Assembly: GCA_964247055.1 (NCBI GenBank)
Contig: OZ176053.1
Span: 10,230,001-10,294,000, forward strand
Length of the DNA: 64,000 bases
Direction: 5' to 3'
Origin: Paragordius varius
Lineage: Eukaryota > Nematomorpha
Both the position numbers and the translations under genes were made by a program. Below the pieces are notes generated by a model that saw only the letters and a program-made list of their open reading frames with translations, was not told the origin of the DNA and did not search any database. This document shows positions 1 through 13,985 of the stretch, piece by piece (position 1 is the stretch's first letter; every line of letters begins with the position of its first letter).

Positions 1-123
1 TTATTTTACATGCATTATATGAAAAATTAGTTAATTATTTTTTGTTGTTAAAAACAATATAATATATAAAATATACCAAATAAATGCGATGATAAATTGC
101 ATAATTTTATATGTAAAGAATTA

Positions 124-3100
124 TTAATTAAAAACATTATCAATAGTAGTGGTATTGGTATTATTGCGACAAGTTATATCATAAGATTTCTTACGTTCCA
201 AGCATTTTGGAAATATACCCCAAATTTTGGGTGAAATACTTGGCTCCAAAATTATTTCGGATTCTGAAAAGGGGGTGCCTTTTACCCTAAAATCACTATT
301 GTTCTTATCGTTTATTTTATCGTCAACATAATAATTTATGGGGACAATATCCTTGCTTTTGGGTATTTGTGAGAATGAACCAATTTTTTTCTTGTATGAC
401 TGTCGATAACTTTGCCAAGTTTTAATGCAATAAAATAAGAGTAGGTTGAGCAAAAATATGAGCATGAGTATTAGGGCAATAACTAAAATGGTAAAATTTG
501 AGCGAGTTAAACAGTAATGGTTTTGGCCCCAACTTACAATACTCAAGTATAAACTACTTGTATTGTTTTCATCATTTTTTAGCTGGGCAGGTGTTACATA
601 AGGACGGGTTGGTACTTGTTCTTCTTCTCCGGCTTCTTCAGAAATAACAGCTTTGATGTGCCTTCGATCTCGATCTATAATAGAGGTTTTATAGATAGGT
701 AATAGAAAAACTACTATATCATTCACATTTCAAATTCACCTTTGAACAATCCAAATTCGCCCTTAAAAAATTCAAATTTAAATTATGTTTTTTTAAGATT
801 AAAAATTACCTTTATTTTATAATATTTTTAAAATATAAAATTTTGTTTAAATTTAATATGATGGAAAAAAATAATTAAACTATGTCGTAAAAATATATTT
901 CATATTGATGATGAGTTATATTATCCCGAAAACACAATTTATTTTTAGGGTTAAATTTGAATTGTTCAAGGGTGAATTTGTATTGTAAATGATACATAAT
1001 ACACAACACCTAAAAAATTTTGGTGGTCACTTATGAAATCAACAATATGGCAACTTATTCAGCGTTTGCTATATATGAGAATCTTAATATTGATTTAATT
1101 TCCAGAATTCTATAGAATCAATTCATTAATATGTTTATTGTGGTAGGCCTTGGATTTGACCCCAAATATATAATTTTTCATCAAGAAACAAAGAAATAAA
1201 GGCAAAAATTGATTTTATTTAAGCGTAAATTACTTGCTAAATTGAAATCTTCATAGACAACTTTAACACCACTTCTGGCTCGTTCGTCTTTAATAGATCT
1301 ACGTTTTCTGAATTTGATTATTTGTTGGCTTGTTTGATTACCACATCGTGGCTAAATAAATTGGAGAATTTTTAAGAAAATCAGAACAATTTTGAATAAT
1401 TTTTTCTTTGAATCTTTGGACAATAAATTAAATTTATAAAAACCATAAAAATTAAGATTATTTTACCAAATTACAATCGTATCCACAAATAGCAACTTTG
1501 CAATCAAAATACACGTTTTCGTCCTCAGGGAATTTGAAAACTGTAAAATGGGCATATACCGCTTTTCCTCCACCACGAGCCGTTAACACGGTTCTTTGTT
1601 GCTGAGACATAACATAAGGAGACACAGGACACCTTAGAAATTAATGGATAAATGATTATATAAGTAATAAATGTCTTAATTTATCAAAACATTAAATTCT
1701 TTCTAATAAATATTATATATAAACCTACAATTATTTGGAAAATTAAACCAATATTTTAAATCGATAAAAAAATTATATCAATACCCGGCAACATCAAACA
1801 ATGGTAGATTGCGAATACGTTTTCCATCATGGGCATAACAATCATTGATAAAGAAATTGTAATTATCTATTAATTATTTTTTGACAAAATAATATATAAT
1901 CCACAAAAATTAGAACCGAATTTCCAAATGGTAGTGTTTAAACCGTTAAATATAATTATTCAAAAATAAATCCTAAATTTTAAGAATATTTTTGCATTCA
2001 ATTTAATAACATTATTTATATGCCTTATATCACGTGAAAAACATATATATATACATTAACGATCATGAATGCATCGATCGACCAGTCAGAACCAACCATA
2101 TCATAATTTATCACAGACCAATTACTCTTACTAAAAAAAACATCCAATTTTGACTTTTAATTTTTGATTTAACCTTAAATATAATATCAATGAAATAAAA
2201 AGGAATTACTTGCACTGTGATCATCCAAATAAACCACCATAGTCGCTCCAGCACCAATTTTTAGCGTATCTATTGCCGTTTCTTGAGGATCGTTGCCTAA
2301 AATAATTTTCATTTGAGCTTTGGCTTTTCGTTCCGTCATGCCAGAAACAATGTTAGCTGCAGGTTTTCTGCCAGATCATAAAAAAATTAATTATAATATA
2401 TATAAGTTATTGGTAAATGACAATATAAATTTTTGTTACTCAGACATCATCTCCTTACTAACCAAATCAAATAGAATTCGTTATTAAGGAAATATTTTAA
2501 AGAAAATTATAAGAATTTTTAAAATTAGCATATTTTTTTAATCCATATTATTGATTTTTAGAAATAATAACATAATAGAGTAGGCTCAATTTCAATTTGC
2601 CCAAGGTTGTATAGTACAAACACAACGATATCTATCATAAGCAAACTATGAACTGACGTTTGGGGCATAGAGGAAAAAAACTTACTTAAATTTGAAAAGG
2701 AAAATATGTGCGTAAGGGGTAAAATCACAGGTCATTTAAATGACCTGCTTTCTTATCATTTCTAAAACCTTAAGTCATATAAGCCATATAGACCTAATTA
2801 AAGTATCTAATTCCTGCAAAATTCCATTTTAATAATTTAAGATTTAAGAAAACGATAATCATCTATTATTTTTATAACTCTAATTTAATTAAAATGTTGT
2901 AAATGGAACGGTTATTTGATGAACATAAAAAGTCGAAAATATTACTTGTTCTGGCTATTTATAACTATATACCCAACAGGGTGAAACCTCAAATATTCTG
3001 ATTTTTCATAGTATATATAAAAAATTTATTATTTTGTGGATATATTGATTACTCCTGGTGAAAGAAAAACAAATTGTTTTAACTTCAGTACTATGTGTCA

Positions 3101-5624
3101 ATTTTTTTGCTAAGACGTTTAAAAATTGTCAAAATCATATCGAGTTATATATTAACGGTAATTTTAAATACATACTCAACGATAATATGGTTTGAAACGT
3201 TTGTTGCGGGAATTTCCCTGAATAAACATCTAAGATTGTAGATACGATCCAAATCGGTTAGTAAATCTTCATCTTGTTCAAACAAGACTACTATTCGATT
3301 TTCATACCAAGCTATTTCCCTCTAATTAACAGTTTTAATATTATGACTTTTTAGTAAATATGGATGGAATTTTTAATCTTACGGAAAAAAAATCTTTTAT
3401 CACAAAAGGAATTAATTTTGTAACACAATCTGTTTATCTGCCTAAATCAGGGGTGTCCACATGCGGCCCTCCGAGATTTGATGTGCGGCCTGCGAAAAAA
3501 TTGATAATTTATAATTTGCAAAAATATGGTACAAAATCTTACCAAAATTGATTCTTAAACTTATTTTGTCAATAAGCCTATCCAATTGGCAACAAACTTG
3601 AAAACATTCTCATATTCTATTTTTGCATTTAAAAGTTTTTTTTTGTTTTAATTTTATGCTCATATGTATTTAAAAAGCGGTCTGACTGTTTTGAGTCGAA
3701 AATGCGGCGGTCGAAGCCATTTGGTTGGACACCCTGGTCTAAAAATCATGACTATCAAATTGGATTTTTTATTATTTTATTAATTTAGCATTATTTATCC
3801 GTTATTTTGTAATAATTTTTAATGTATATTTCTGAATATTATTTATAGCGAATCCAATCCAACATTTTCAAATACTATTAAATTTTAATTTTTCACTTAA
3901 GTAAACATATTACGGGTTTTAAAATAAGGTTCGTCCAATAATTAGCATAATTTAAGCGAAAACAATAAAAATTATTTTATTTAAAATACTTTTGAAATAA
4001 TATTATTTAAAATACTTTCGAAATAATATTATTTAATAGAGATAAACTTTTCATTAATTATTATTTAATACTATTAAATTATATCAATCGCGCATACGTT
4101 TGATTTGGGTAAAGTTCCACACCCATCCAATGGAAAATTGAAAAATATTTCCTGATATTCCCCAGAGCCACGTATTTTGCAAGCATCTTCACTAACATGA
4201 TTCTCGGCATAAATTATACCCTTGAATCCTTCACCAAACAACATTTTCATTTGCATCTCATTCTTAGTTTCATCACAATGAACCTCCACGTCTAATATGG
4301 TAAAAGTTGAAATTAATTTATGTAAAAAGATTTAAAACAAAATTTACAGTACTTAGTATTTCTGTTCGTTTTCCTTGTCGAAATCCGGGTGGACTATACG
4401 TGGTGTGTCTCGTTTCTCCATAAAATTCGGATAAATCAACCTTCTTTCCCTGCTTATTTAATATAATTCTAGTTTCGTTCACATCGTCTTTTGTTGCATT
4501 ATTAGTGAGTATATTTAGCTTTATAGCTTTTGATCCATTTGTGGCTCGAGGATGTTGCAATGAAAGTTGAGAATCAAGCGAAGGAATAGAAGATATATCC
4601 AATTTGGCAGTTTGGGTGGAGATTTGTCCCAGCATATATTGATCCTGGGATATCACATGAGAAGGTTCAAAAGATTTAGCATCTCCAAGGTTAGATGCCA
4701 ACATTTTTTCCGGATTTTTTCGGTTATTGTTTTCACTTAGTTTGGGTGTATCATACAGTTGAAATGAAATTGGTTGTTGATTATATTTTAGCGGAGGTTC
4801 TTTTATTAATTCATGACTATTCAGATTTTCAAGTGTATTCACACTGCTTTCCATATTTTGATCTTGAGTCAATTCTAAATCAGGCGTTTCATTAGGCGGA
4901 ACATTCTCCGAAGTGCCAGAATTATTTGGTGATAAGTTTGATTCTTCCTTTTTTTCTTTCGTCGTCTCATCAGTTTTAAGAGGAGTATCGATACTATCAG
5001 TCTTTTCTTCACCCGTTCCTTCCAAATTATCTTCTACATATTCAGCGTCTGGTTCTGCTGGAACATTTGATTCTGCCCACTCAGAATTCATTTCTGGATT
5101 CTCTGTGGAAACGTATAAACCATAACTTTCATCACGGTCACCATTTTCTAAAGTAGTTGAAGGGTCGCTTAGTTTAGTATCTGTTGTTATATTGACTCCC
5201 TTTTGTTCATTCGTTTCCTCTGATGGCCTAGATAATGTTAATAGTGTATCAGGAACACTATTTTGTTGTTGAGATAACTCATCATTTTCCCCTCGCTGAT
5301 TCAAATCTTCTTGTGCTAAATTCTGGCTTGAGCCCTGAGTATGTGGGTAATCATATTGATATCTAACATGATCGGGTACGGGTTGGTAACCCCATGAAAC
5401 AGGATTAGCAACTGGATTATTGATGTTTTGATTATTGTCAGAATTTCGGCTACTTTGAGCAAAATTAGTTAGCAAGGATTCGCTAAAATTGGGACCTATA
5501 TTTTGTCCAACATCATATTCATTTGTATTACCATAATATTGATTATAATTATTGTTGTAAGTTTGCCTAGCCTTTCGACCAATTTTTAGTTCACAGTTTA
5601 TAAAGATAGTTGGCAATATAAGTA

Positions 5625-5625
<1 letters not shown>
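124..5625 (-). CDS. ZP-domain transmembrane protein (5' end missing)
   Basis: Exons in transcript order: 5625-4353, 4291-4098, 3321-3176, 2367-2210, 1866-1785, 1632-1467, 1351-1234, 674-124. All are flanked by GT/AG and join in phase, giving 895 residues. Residues 1-424 are low-complexity and rich in N, Q, S, T and E. ZP-N follows (about 425-540; FKGIIYAEN, DGCGTLP), then ZP-C (about 540-680; NDCYAHDGKR, AGCPVSPYVM, FTVFKFPEDE, CGYDCN). A furin-type site RKRRS lies near 688-692, a membrane helix at about 773-797 and a basic tail of about 98 residues ends the protein. Family knowledge: ZP proteins are secreted or membrane-tethered and polymerise into extracellular matrices after cleavage at such a site. 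The first exon here begins after an AG with ILILPTIFINC, which looks like the end of a signal peptide, so an upstream exon with the start codon must exist; I could not place it. Very confident for the ZP domain, less for the extreme N terminus. Confidence 0.93.
718..995. mobile_element. MITE family 1, copy A (in ZP intron)
   Basis: Terminal inverted repeats resemble TACCATTTACAATTCAAATT, followed by subterminal repeats of the type CAAATTCACC and mirrored by GGGTGAATTTG at the right end. The interior is AT-rich and non-coding. It fills about half of the 559-bp last intron of the ZP gene. Six other copies are listed below. Confidence 0.8.
3448..3736. mobile_element. non-autonomous hAT element (in ZP intron)
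   Basis: The 289-bp element begins CAGGGGTGTCCA and ends TGGACACCCTG, the terminal type of many hAT MITEs. Flanking octamers GCCTAAAT and GTCTAAAA agree at 6 of 8 positions, as for an old 8-bp target duplication. Subterminal GCGGCC-type motifs are present and there is no transposase. It lies in the intron between the second and third listed ZP exons. A related copy lies at 14488-14731. Confidence 0.85.
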
Positions 5626-5628
<3 letters not shown>

Positions 5629-5668
<40 letters not shown>

Positions 5669-5669
5669 T
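5629..5669. repeat. TA microsatellite abutting a splice acceptor
   Basis: An almost pure AT dinucleotide run of about 40 bp with one G. On the minus strand it lies immediately 5' of the acceptor TTAG of the first identified ZP exon, where a pyrimidine tract would be expected. Confidence 0.9.
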
Positions 5670-5820
5670 GGAAATGTAATCACATATAATATTTAAAGGT
5701 TAATGAACAGATCTGTAGGGATTAAAGTTATCAAACACTAGTAATCTTTAGTCTAGTTAAAAACAAGGCTTAAACTCAAACTGGCAAAAGGGTGTTTTGG
5801 TGGCTTTTACATATAAATTC

Positions 5821-6045
5821 GATACATTTACATCTTAAATTATCCCTAAATCAATTCATAATCACCCTTAAACAATTTTAATTTACCCTCAAAACTCTTG
5901 ATTTTACATTTATTCACCCAAAATAAATTATCAGTGTTTAACTAATTTGACTCCTTATTGATATGAAACATTTATTTATGGCATGGTTTATTGTTTCTTT
6001 ATTTATCAAAATTGTATTTTAAAAATATGGGTGTTTTTGATATTC
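5821..6045. mobile_element. MITE family 1, copy B, eroded
   Basis: The left end (GATACATTTACATCTTAAAT) and subterminal ATCACCCTTAAACAATTTTA match family 1. The interior TATGGCATGGTTTATT matches the conserved TATGGCATAATTTATT core. The right inverted repeat is not recognisable. It lies just upstream of the known ZP exons and may be in an unrecognised 5' intron. Confidence 0.6.
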
Positions 6046-7929
6046 AAAACATTGATTCGAATTTAAAATCTTCAAGTACTGATTGTCTCTAAAGTTCCTT
6101 AACGGCAGTTTTTAAGATTGTGTTAATTAACGCTACTCGAAGATGTGCCAAACTTAAATGATGATAAAAATTACCAAAATACAGAATTTCAGATTTTCGT
6201 GTCGAATCATGGTATGATGATAGTATAACTTAATTGATTGAAATAAATAATTTAAATAAATATAGGATCACAAATGTCCAATAATAAGAGGAAAAAAATT
6301 CCCACTTTAGTGCAAATATTTATTGAGAAATTAAGAAAAAATAAAGGTTAGGGATAACATACGACGATAGAGAGTGAAATTTTTGTGTTCGATATACTTA
6401 TAACAGATTTGTCAAACCGTTGTCATAAAATTATTATTATAATACATATATATATTTGCTTTTTAGTCTACGTGATTTCATTCTTTAACATATATACGAT
6501 GTTTAATAAAAATAAAATAATTTATGAATATATGTAAGTTACTGTATCAATTTTTATCACCTACTTTCTAATTTTTATAAATAAGGTATATTTTATGGGA
6601 ACACAAATCAGTTTATGAGTTGGGTCGGTCTCCTTCTCTGTTGTAATTTATCGATTAACTTTTTATTATTTATGTATAAAAAAATTTTTTTATTAAAAAA
6701 TTGAGGTATATTTCAATGTTAATTAACAACCAGTTCCGATTACCTTGTATCTCTGTCTTCCTGTACCTTTCGTCGCATATAATATATATATATATATATA
6801 TATTTTAATAAAAAATATATATATAAAATTTATTTAAGTACACCAATATACCGACGTTTTGATTAAATTAAATAAATATTAGTATTTTATTTGTGTAATT
6901 GCAATTTAAAAATAAATATAAAATTTATTTTATTCATATATTTAATTAAATTAATATAACATTCATAATCAATTAATTCAAAGTGAATTGATCTGCTCTA
7001 CTGCACTTCTAACATTGTTATTAACGTTAAAAAATTAGTGAAAAAATAAATATTTCTTAAGGAAAGAAAATGCCTAATATAATTTGTTATAAACTTCTTT
7101 TTAAGTAATATATTTTTATGTTTGATATGTGAAATGCATATAGCTAACTAGCTACTTGTAAAATAATTTAATGTTGACAAAAATATTTCACAGTTTGATT
7201 AACCTATAAAGATAACCTCAATCGTGACAAAGACAATATTACAAATAATAAATGGAAAGAAAGTCTTACAAAAGCGTAAAATAACCGTTTGATATTTGAA
7301 TATAAAACCATACTATGTCAACACTTCTAGCGAAAAATTTAACCATATTTTTGACCTATATAATAATACAATTGATAAACCACTTTATTTGCCTAATAAA
7401 TATAATAGTGTAAGGCTTGAGATCAATATTGTAATTTATATATTTTTATAATCCTTTTTACATTATCAGCTGTTATAATTACTATTAAAGCATGATATGC
7501 GGGCACTAGAATGCCTCGCTTAGGCCAAGTCAAAGACCATTAGTTTAAAACGAAAATTCCATTTTTTTAAATCTAAATATATATTCAGGGAAAATAAAAA
7601 AAGGATTTTCAAAAAGTTACAAAACTGATATTGACAAACCTGGGGTCTATACAAAAAAAATGCAGCTTCGATAAGGTTTAGTTGGGTCAAACAATCAGAA
7701 AAATAATTACGAAAATTAATTAACGAACATAAAAACTGTTTAAGAAATTCCAATATAGAAAGCAGTGTAGCAGAGCATGCTTTGGATTACCATGAGACTG
7801 ATTTTAACATAGTAACTTGTATTATTATGAAGATCTAGCGTAAATCTCGTGCTGCTACGCAGTCCGAGGAAGTCCTTCGGACTTCTGGGAAGGGGGGGAT
7901 GCTATTTGAAAAAATGGACAATATAATGA

Positions 7930-8450
7930 TCCACATATGTGGATTATTTAGAAACATTATTTAACTATGATCTCATAGGAATTTTAAAACGGTGCATTCA
8001 TAATTTATTTTTTACTCGGGGCAAAGATAGATTTAAAAAATTATTTTTGTGGACTTTGTTTTTTGAAATAAATGGCATTTTACGGGGGGAGCAGGTAAAA
8101 AGAGGGCCTAAATTAAAAAAGTGAGCCAACTATGTTTGGCGCAATCGAAAATAAGTAAATAAAAATTATATTTGAAATTGAATGGTCCAACACGTTCTCC
8201 GGAAAATTGTCTCAAAGACACGATTTTTGTGGACTTCTTCCAAAAAAACCCGTTTTTTACACGGGGTGGGTCCGAACTGGGGGCTAATTTAAAAAAAAGG
8301 GCGAAGCTATTGTCGGGGCATTCCTTAATGATTATATTTTTTCGATATTTGGATTTGAATGGGTTTACCGGTTTTCCGGAAACAGATCACAAAGTCAGCA
8401 TTTTCCATTTTTATAAATATATAGATTATAGAGATCCAATTATTAGGGGA
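7930..8450. repeat. degenerate ~180-bp tandem repeat
   Basis: ATTTTTGTGGACTT recurs at about 8043 and 8224, each time followed by an ACGGGG block and then by TAAATTAAAAAA or TAATTTAAAAAAAA. A second marker (GAATGG, then TTCTCCGGAAA or TTTTCCGGAAA) recurs at about 8176 and 8348. Spacings of about 172-181 bp suggest two to three diverged units. The G-run composition differs from the flanks. No open frame spans the units. Confidence 0.5.
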
Positions 8451-9373
8451 GCCTTGAAACTTTCTAAAATAATAATCTATACCAGGACGATGTATATATT
8501 ACAAATCTCTCGTGATTTTAACTTGGGAAACCAATGTATGCTTTCTTAGGAATTTATTTACAGCACTAATATTTTAATAGTTCTATAGATTCTTGGTACG
8601 CACTTATATAATCAGTTTGAAATAGAATTTCCTTTGAGAATTCGCTAGTCACAAATATTGTATTATTTTAAATTTTTTTAAATAAATTATTATTATATTT
8701 ATATACTTATAGCAATTAAAAATGTTTTATTAATAGAGGGCTTGTTTTTAGAATTTCGTTGTTTAGAGATTTTTTGAGGATTAATGTTATTTTGAATATA
8801 CGAGTGTGAAAAGACGCAAACGGATTTTCCATCATTTTATTTGCAATAACATAATTGCCAATTAAAATATTTGAAACATTACAAAAATGTTGCCACTTTT
8901 TCGTCTGTAAATGGTTCATACCAAAACGGTTTCAAAAAATTTGACCTTTCCATCCATATAAGCCCGGATATACCTCGAATTAAATTTAAATATAAATGAT
9001 TTTTGGTATTTTAATATTTTAATTTTCTCTAGAGATTCATTTAAAACATTACCAAGATTAGTAATGAAATGATCAAAAATAATAATTTTAGGTGAAAAAA
9101 ATGAAGAAGTTATTCTATCCTCAATTAGACAAAATCTCTGGATTAAACTATAAAAGAACTCCTAACAATTTAGAAATTAATTCCTGTCTGATTTTTCAAA
9201 AGATACGGTTATAACATTCCAGCGATACATAATAAAATTATTTAAACATATGTAATACAAATCATTTATCATGATTGGGATTATCTTATCGATGTAAATG
9301 TCGCAATCAATTAATTATTGATATAATAATTTGCATAAAATTTAGACAATATTTGGCTAAATCAAGGTACATT

Positions 9374-12300
9374 CTATTTTCCGATGCAAAAATCTTTAAA
9401 TAAATTATCCAAGATATAATCAGTGGATATTCCCAGATTCTGAACATCTCCTGCAAGAAAGGAGAGATTGCGTGAAGCCCTTTGTAACAAACGCGCTGCA
9501 ATCACTAAATTGTGTTCAGGTATAGTTGTAATGAGTTGTTTTTCATGTCCAGTGTTTTCCTGCATTTATATGTTTATTAGCATTGTTAATTGACAAAAAA
9601 TATTGTTTGGCTAGCCTTTTTAAAAAATTAAATCGTCAACAGAACTTAAAAGATTTGTTGAATATGTTTAAAATGTATAAATTTGAACGAAGCGGAAATG
9701 AAAACATAACAAAAGTATATATATATACTAAAACTTATACATTTTGTTGGATAATAAGACATTTTTACAGAATATTATTCGATACACGCCTTAAATCACT
9801 CATTTAAAATGAAAAAAGTGAGATTTTTTTATTATATACTAAATTTACCGATTAAAGTAATAATAGATTACAAACTAAAATCTACTTTTTTAAAACACTC
9901 ATGATTAAAACCTAGTTAAAAACATATTTATATAGAGTCGATAAATTATTATTTAAAATCTTTTTTGTCATATTCTTTTTGTTAATTGTTCATCATTAAC
10001 TTATTTGATTTGAAATATATTTCGGACAAAGCATAATATTAAAGGATTTGCTGAATGAAATAAAAAACATTTGAAAATTATTCAACCTATATTGGACACA
10101 CATATATATTATTGTCAAGAATGATTAGGAATTTTACCATATTTATATACATTTTAACCTGTGTTTAATATTTCTAACCTCTAATATCAGAAAATGAACA
10201 TCAAATAATAAAAGTGGCGGCTTACGTTTAAATGGTCATTTTGTGAGTATAAAAATTGTTCTAGATATTTCAGACACGATTTGATGTGAGTTTTCTGTCT
10301 ATGTGAATGCATAACCGGATTTCCTTGAGATAAATCCCCAAATCTAACGCAATAATCATTAGGATGTTATATTTTAATACGATAAATTTTTCATATATGA
10401 TATCAAAGCACATGAAAAATAAGGTTAGAGATTGCATATTAATGAATTATAAGCCGATATTATCATTTTCGACTCGGGTTAAATTTTTTTATAATCTCAC
10501 GCTAAAATTTATAATCTAACGCATGTTTTGTATTTATATTGGTCCATCGAATTCTCAAGCTATTAATTTTATCTGCGGTTTTTTTCTGTTTTTTACCTCA
10601 AAAGGTTATTCCATCAATTTATCAAAATTGAATTTGACGTAATCCTTTTTAAATAAATTATTGCTAATCACTGTATTGAGCTGCATAAAACTATTTTCAT
10701 TTGCTACAATCATTTATAATTAAAATTCTCATATTTACCATATTTTAGATCTTTCACTATTTTTTCCTTTGCCCACAAAAAACTTTTCAATGTGTTTTAA
10801 TTTAGAGTTCAAAATATTAAACTTAAAAAATAATTACTTTTGTTTAATATTTGCAGATAATTGTGTAACGAAATTCTCCATATTTGTCCCCGTAAGCCCA
10901 CAAACAAAAGCAATATTATCCATTTTCACAGGTAAGTTAATCGGAGAGGGCATTTGATCAATTTTATTGAAAAGATACATTTTAGGTTTGTACAATGATT
11001 CTAAGATACATAAAATTAATATATTAAAATTTTATTACTATATTAAATTAACTAAATGGTAATATATATTGCACGTAAAATATATGGTAGTTTAAATAAT
11101 GTTAAATATTTAGCTGTTTTAACATGGTATAAGCAAATTATATATAAATTATTTTTAAAAAATAGAAAAATTAAATCACCAGTTATATTGTATTCATTTT
11201 GCACGTATTTATCCAACATAGTTGGCAAAACATCCTTAATATTTTTATATTCTTTAAGGGTAGGGTAAATTTGTTGTTGAAAAAATTTACTGGTACAATC
11301 GATAACAAATATCACAATATCGGCATTTTCAAGGCTAAAATTAGGGCAAGAAATAATAAAAGAAAATTACTAATATAAAAAAAAAATTTACCAAATTTTG
11401 CTGCGTTTAATACCTTCTTGTTCAATAATTTCTGAATCATTATTTGTGTGAGTAGATTCTTTTCCTGCACAACAAAATAATTTTAAAACATTTAAAATAT
11501 GTATGCAAGTCATTACCATAAACTAAATTAAAGAGTGCAATCAACTTTACATACATAACAAGCTTAAAAACAGAGTGATTATAAAAGTATATTATTATAA
11601 TATATATGTTGCATAAGGTGAATTATCAAATGTCAAACAAATTATTTAAAAACAATTAAAAGCAAATTATGTAAGAGTATAGATATTTTAATATAAGGTT
11701 GTTTCTTAAATTTATAAACCTATTTTTTTAAAAAAAAATCCGTACCAAAATATCTGATTCCAGCAGTATCTGTAAAAATGACAGGATATCCATTTATATC
11801 CACGAAAGATTCAATCAAATCTCGTGTCGTCCCAGAATAAGGTGATACAATCGATTTATTTTGGCGGCATAAATAATTGAACAAAGTGCTTTTTCCGACA
11901 TTCGGGGCCCCTATATATATATATATATATATATTAAAATCCATAGATTTGGGGAAAAGCGGTTTAAAACAATATGTAACAATATAATGTTGAAAACTCC
12001 AATAGGTTAAAAACAATAACATTTTTACACTACAAATGTTATGTAAAAAGGGATGCCCAATGCATATTAAAATTTGTAGTTAGCAAAATACAATGATAAT
12101 TTAATACAAATATTACATATGCTTCTGTGTGGCGTCGTCAAATTAAAAATTAAATTTTTAGAAGGCCATGTTCATAGATAAATAGAGGGCTCTTGAAAGG
12201 AAACCCTAAACCTGCCGTCGTATCGAGTTTTTCTGGTTATCAATGCATTTAAGAATTTTTTGTTATAATAACATTTGCTTAATAATATATGACTGATGCA

Positions 12301-13418
12301 ACTAAAAACCGATGTTTACAAAACTATATAGTTTAATGGCCCTCACATATACATATAGCTATAATAAATTTATGATTGCAATCAATATTTAAAGATTAGG
12401 TATAATTTAAAATAATCCAAATTGAAAATATTATGATAACAAAGTTAAAAATAATCGTAAAATTGCAAATAAAAAACCTATAATTGCTATTTTTATGCCA
12501 TTTTGTAGAATTTGACCCCTGTTATCCACATCTTGCAAATACGCTTGCATATTTTTGTATAAATTCAAGACACGATTTATTATGGAATCAATTGTATTGG
12601 AGTGCTCTATATGATGATCCTCACTAAAATCGATCAACATTTCAATATCTGATTGGCACTAAAAATTACATTAATGTTAGTTTCTATATTTACGATAAGA
12701 TTGAGAATGAAATAAAAGTAGATTTTGATAAACCCTGAAAGAAAAGTGCATGACTCTTATGAATACAGTTATGTATACTGCTTATTATTCCTTAATGATT
12801 GGTTACAGTAAATTACAGTTAGAGAAAAATGATCTAAACACGTGGAGTTACTTTAATCAAATCCCTGCGCCAGTTAGAGTATAATTTTTTTAACTGTCCA
12901 CTGGTAATTCTTAAAGCTACTTTTCGTTGTTGTTCAGTTTCTGCAGAAAGCAGATCCGCCAATCCTTCAATTTGAGTTAAATCAAGTTTATTGTTAAAAT
13001 AAGCTCTTTCAATTAATTAATATTTCATTACCTTTTGGTGAATTCGCCTGGCTCGGCTAATTCGACACTTTCTAACGAATCCAATGCTTTGTACAGAGCT
13101 TTCTGAACGGCAGTTGAACCATGAATTTGAAACTCACAACAATCTTCTCCAGTGAAAGAATGAGGTTCTATGATTAAAGCTGATAAAACTTGTGTATAAT
13201 ATAAAAATTCCTTGATCAATGATTTCATTATCATTTGGCCAATATATATTGCATAAAAGAGCCTTCCGGGGTTCTATCCTTTTTCTTATCATCATATTTG
13301 CGATGCTCGTAACTAAGGGTCCAGAAACTCTGATAATACTTACCCCACATCTTCCAAATCCCGAAGAAAGACCGTAAATAGTGTGCAAACGCCTTATAAA
13401 TGTGTTAAATATTGGCAT
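9374..13418 (-). CDS. GTPBP3: GTPBP3 / MnmE mitochondrial tRNA-modification GTPase
   Basis: Exons in order: 13418-13190, 13167-13032, 13005-12852, 12658-12478, 11910-11746, 11464-11392, 11334-11180, 11000-10838, 10343-10226, 9559-9374. All junctions are in phase; 519 residues (bacterial MnmE about 454, human about 490). Family knowledge: with MTO1 it installs 5-taurinomethyl-type modifications on wobble uridine of mitochondrial tRNAs. Visible motifs: N-terminal folate-binding domain with PHSFTGED (exons 1-2) and [20 protein letters not shown]1 GAPNVGKS (234-241); GTTRD (260-264); DTAG (281-284); NKID (376-379); and the C-terminal FCIGK with the family's catalytic cysteine. Introns 1 and 2 are only 22 bp (13168-13189) and 26 bp (13006-13031); the other seven are 57-666 bp. 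Ignoring the 22-bp intron would put the two halves of the first domain out of frame. Confidence 0.96.
11912..11934. repeat. TA microsatellite in GTPBP3 acceptor
   Basis: A pure TA run. On the minus strand it runs directly into the acceptor ATAG of the exon carrying the P-loop. The intron therefore has a TA repeat in place of a pyrimidine tract. Confidence 0.9.
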
Positions 13419-13819
13419 ACATTTTAACAGATTGGGTTGTAAAATATTTAAATTTTCTTGTAAGTAGTAGTCGAAATAAGCTGTTTTCTATAAATAGTAA
13501 TGTTATAATATTTTATTATTTTATTTAAAATATGTCCTCTTTGCCTAAGCTTTAGCTTTTATATGCATAAAATAATGAATGGCTAACATTTGAATATAAT
13601 TCATTCATATATTTATTTAATTCCTCTTTTAAATTTATGGAATTTTTTTTTATAAATTTACGATTTATCCTATGATTTATTTCACGTAACCCTTTATCTT
13701 GATTATTATCTAGTCAATCTCACCATATTCTAACCTATTCCATAGTATATTCTAGCAAGGTAGATCTTTCATGTTTTTACTAAATGATATTAAGTGACTA
13801 AACCATAATAGGTTCAGAT

Positions 13820-13985
13820 CAGGGGTGCAATAATGTAACTCTTTACTTAACAATCAATGGTGTTTGAGGAATTAAAGCAATAGATTTTGTTTTACCAGAT
13901 TTGATTAGGTTTTTAAAATTATAAAACTTCGCTTTTATTTTGTGTTTTTAATAATTTTACCCGGACCGCTTGTTGGACACCTTTG
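13820..13985. mobile_element. short hAT-type relic
   Basis: The left end CAGGGGTGCAATAATG and right end TTGTTGGACACCTTTG resemble the termini of the element at 3448-3736. About 166 bp, interior unrelated. The flanking octamers GTTCAGAT and GTCTTGAT only partly agree, so this is either old or a chance pair. Confidence 0.5.

Larger units (their letters stand above)
5670..9373. other. intergenic, no recognised gene
   Basis: Apart from the eroded MITE, a TA run at 6783-6803 and the degenerate tandem repeat at about 7930-8450, I see no coding sequence. Short open frames at 7520-7753, 8172-8549 and 8716-8919 resemble no family I know and carry no plausible splice structure. A perfect 16-bp palindrome, ATCCACATATGTGGAT, lies at about 7930. 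Confidence 0.6.

Noticed and set aside
2050-2130. Possible extra ZP exon on the minus strand (reads YDMVGSDWSIDAFMIVN)
   Set aside because: It is not needed: the exons on either side join in phase and give the conserved ZP sequence. Including it from the available acceptor introduces a stop.
7840-7895. Small RNA or ribozyme suggested by hairpin GAAGTCC-TTC-GGACTTC
   Set aside because: The stem is only 7 bp and lacks conserved hammerhead or tRNA features; such short hairpins are expected by chance.
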